Below, piece after piece: positions 62,538 to 64,000 of a stretch of DNA of 64,000 nt. The stretch lies in contig JAQUOU010000002.1 of the NCBI GenBank assembly GCA_028716975.1, positions 50,741 to 114,740 of the forward strand, given 5' to 3'. The stretch's first letter is position 1. Each line of letters begins with the position of its first letter. A program made the translations under genes and the position numbers. Under the pieces are notes generated by a model. That model was not told the DNA's origin. It was given only the letters and a program-made list of their open reading frames with translations, and did no database searches. The stretch comes from Methylobacter sp. Lineage in GTDB: Bacteria; Pseudomonadota; Gammaproteobacteria; Methylococcales; Methylomonadaceae.

Positions 62538-62615
62538 GGCGATGTAGCTCAGTCCGGTTAGAGCGTGGGATTCATAACCCCAAGGCCGGTGGTTCGATCC
62601 CACCCATCGCCACCA
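62538..62615 (+). tRNA. tRNA-Met (anticodon CAT)
   Basis: 78 bases including the encoded CCA. The acceptor GGCGATG pairs with CATCGCC. The D stem is GCTC/GAGC. The anticodon stem TGGGA/CCCCA carries loop TTCATAA with CAT. The T stem is GGTGG/CCACC. The first acceptor base pair (G-C) and the absence of fMet features make it an elongator rather than an initiator. A CAT tRNA-Ile with lysidine cannot be fully excluded. It lies after ychF, as in pseudomonads. Confidence 0.94.
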
Positions 62616-62623
62616 AATAAATC

Positions 62624-62655
62624 AAGCACTTACGAGAGATCGAAGTGCTTTTTTT
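62624..62655 (+). terminator. Intrinsic terminator after tRNA-Met
   Basis: AAGCACTT (62624-62631) and AAGTGCTT (62643-62650) form a perfect 8-bp stem around an 11-base loop, followed by TTTTTTT. It lies 9 bases downstream of the tRNA. Confidence 0.8.
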
Positions 62656-62661
62656 ATGCCT

Positions 62662-62682
62662 GTGGGACACTGGCGGGACACT
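62662..62682. repeat. Direct repeats resembling integrase arm sites at an island edge
   Basis: GTGGGACACT (62662-62671) and GCGGGACACT (62673-62682), 11 bp apart, lie 46 bp beyond the tRNA. Such GGGACA-type repeats next to tRNA 3' ends are a familiar arrangement near att sites of tyrosine-integrase islands. No integrase gene is visible, so this is suggestive only. Confidence 0.4.
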
Positions 62683-62776
62683 TCAAAATAACTCATCACA
62701 ACAAATCGCAACAAAAATCCAAAAATTATTCAGCTCTTTACTACAATTTTTATGGTAATTATCGGACTTTTAAACG

Positions 62777-62806
62777 TTAGGGAATATTAGGGAATATTAG
62801 GGAATA
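62777..62806. repeat. Tandem 10-bp repeats upstream of the hsdM-like remnant
   Basis: GGAATATTAG at 62781-62790 and 62791-62800, then GGAATAAATG at 62801-62810, with GTTAG before. They directly precede the ATG of the remnant. Confidence 0.8.
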
Positions 62807-62807
62807 A

Positions 62808-63035
62808 ATGTCGGAAGAGCAACGCCGCCGATTACTGCAATAGCTTTGGAATATCTCCAACACCTTGCGCGGCAAGATGGAGGCTGCCGAGTTTCGTGAT
62901 TACATTTTGGGATTCATCTTTTGCAGGTATCGGTTAGAAAATATTCAACGCTTTACTGATAAAATTGGAATCAACAGTGCCGGCACCCCAGCGTATTTTG
63001 AGCGCATTATTCGTTTATATGCCGCACACAGTTAA
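62808..63035 (+). pseudogene. Interrupted type I modification subunit (hsdM-like) N-terminal remnant
   Basis: Translating from ATG 62808 gives MSEEQRRRLLQ, then an in-frame TAG at 62841-62843, then LWNISNTLRGKMEAAEFRDY, ILGFIFCRY and 33 further residues to a TAA at 63033-63035. The LWxxxxxLRGKMxAAEFRDYILGFIF block is the conserved N-terminus of one HsdM lineage. The remainder of HsdM is missing. A different, intact hsdM begins 87 bp downstream. Confidence 0.65.
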
Positions 63036-63122
63036 AAGCATTCTTTGGATATAAAAGCTTTGGTTTTCAATTTCACCAACAGCTCATTGAATAAAATAAT
63101 TACACCTGGACATTAGACATAC

Positions 63123-64000
63123 ATGCAAGGAACACAACTTAGAAAATTAGAGGCTGAACTTTGGCGAGCGGCAGACCAGTTACGGGCAAACAGTAAATTG
63201 ACTGCTTCCGAATACTCAATGCCGGTGCTGGGCTTGATATTTTTACGACACGCTTATAATCGCTTTCAGAAAGTAAAAATTGAAGTTGAAAAAACCTTGC
63301 CTTCACATCCGCAACGAGGCAGACGGGCTTTGACCAAAAAGGATTTTGAAGAACAAAATTCCATGTTCCTGCCCGATGAAGCGCAGTTTGATTATTTGGC
63401 GGCCTTGCCCGAAAGCGCCGACATAGGCGAAGCCATTGATAACGCCATGAAGCTGATTGAGGACGAATACGATACCCTCAAAGGGGTATTGCCGAAAAAT
63501 TTTTCCATTTTCAGTAAAGACTTGTTGCGGGAATTACTGCGTATTTTCAATAAAGAAGTGCTGCAAAAAGCCGAAGGCGATTTGTTCGGCAAGATTTACG
63601 AATATTTCCTTGGCAAATTTGCCATGACCGGCGCGCAAGAAGGCGGCGAGTTTTTTACGCCTATGAGTCTGGTGCAAACCATCGTCAATGTGATTGAACC
63701 CGACCACGGCATTGTCTTTGACCCTGCCTGCGGCAGTGCCGGAATGTTTGTGCAAACCGGTTATTTTATAGAAAGCGAAGGCTTGAAGCCGGTCGAGAAA
63801 GTGACTTTTTACGGACAAGAAAAAGCCGACCTCAATACCAGGTTAGCCAAGATGAACCTTACCGTTCATGGGCTAGAAGGCAATATTCAAGAAGGCAACA
63901 CTTTTTACGAAGACAAACACAATCTGGTCGGCGGCGCTGATTTTGTCATGGCGAATCCGCCCTTTAATGTGGATGGCGTTGACAAAGCCAAAGATGCTGT
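63123..64000 (+). CDS. hsdM: Type I restriction-modification system methyltransferase subunit HsdM (partial)
   Basis: The frame is open from ATG 63123 to the window end: 292 complete codons, C-terminus missing. No obvious ribosome site is seen. The N-terminal helical HsdM_N domain begins RKLEAELWRAADQLRANSKL. The methyltransferase core has the SAM motif DPACGSAGMFV near residue 200 and the N6-adenine catalytic motif NPPF near residue 280, so it would methylate adenine. hsdS and hsdR are expected beyond the edge. The gene lies in an accessory region next to tRNA-Met. Confidence 0.9.
   Translation, partial: MQGTQLRKLEAELWRAADQLRANSKLTASEYSMPVLGLIFLRHAYNRFQKVKIEVEKTLPSHPQRGRRALTKKDFEEQNSMFLPDEAQFDYLAALPESADIGEAIDNAMKLIEDEYDTLKGVLPKNFSIFSKDLLRELLRIFNKEVLQKAEGDLFGKIYEYFLGKFAMTGAQEGGEFFTPMSLVQTIVNVIEPDHGIVFDPACGSAGMFVQTGYFIESEGLKPVEKVTFYGQEKADLNTRLAKMNLTVHGLEGNIQEGNTFYEDKHNLVGGADFVMANPPFNVDGVDKAKDA

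Noticed and set aside
62565..62780. 71-residue frame starting inside tRNA-Met
   Set aside because: It begins in the tRNA, passes through the terminator hairpin and has no ribosome site.

Overview
The window is chromosomal DNA of a gammaproteobacterium. The gene order prmC-prfA-hemA / TPR lipoprotein-lolB-ispE-tRNA-Gln-prs-rplY-pth, and ychF followed by tRNA-Met, is the order known from Pseudomonas and relatives. The AT-leaning codon use, the many short palindromic repeats built on a core like CCTTCGACAGGCTCAGGACGAACGG, and the mixture of families would fit a Methylococcales methanotroph such as Methylobacter. No methane-oxidation gene is present, so that placement is an inference.

Layout. 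1-9.8 kb: a truncated double cNMP-binding/rhodanese sensor, an HtrA protease, moaB, a DUF423 membrane protein, aminopeptidase N, a large UPF0182 membrane protein and an Slp lipoprotein. 9.9-13 kb: an AI-2E-type transporter bracketed by two related inverted repeat elements, then a ZNT9-like CDF transporter and a DUF2789 protein. 13.3-17.1 kb: the oxidative pentose phosphate set gnd-zwf-pgl. 17-19.2 kb: a SHOCT protein and an orphan membrane protein. 19.3-21.9 kb: a complete, functionally unassigned AmmeMemoRadiSam system (amrS divergent from amrB-amrA). 22.4-23.4 kb: srkA. 23.4-31.1 kb: efp-epmA-bamA-skp-fabZ-lpxA-rnhB on the minus strand, with epmB divergent from efp, so EF-P, both of its beta-lysylation enzymes and outer-membrane assembly genes sit together. 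31.1-40.6 kb: translation, haem and envelope housekeeping genes.

40.6-61.4 kb separates pth from ychF, which are neighbours in the ancestral order. It holds stress-type accessory genes (zinc alcohol dehydrogenase, SDR, CheB-like methylesterase, a 69-residue protein made of thirteen Pro-x-x-x tetrads, a Gly/Tyr/His-rich lipoprotein, ppnN bracketed by an inverted pair of MITE-like elements, a Crp/Fnr regulator, an RlpA protein with a Lys-rich tail, a second AI-2E transporter). It also holds a more conserved set (phoH, bcp, gcvR-like, SPOR protein, 5'-nucleotidase, ctaA, HDOD proteins, ygfZ, ygfX, GAF-GGDEF cyclase).

61.4-64 kb: ychF, tRNA-Met and then the edge of an accessory island: integrase-arm-like direct repeats, an interrupted hsdM-like remnant, and the start of an intact type I restriction-modification hsdM that runs off the window.

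The most noteworthy points are the AmmeMemoRadiSam locus, the Pro-x-x-x tetrad protein, the repeat elements that bracket single genes and lie just upstream of start codons, the terminator-like hairpin inside pth, the split of the pth-ychF block, and the tRNA-Met island edge.
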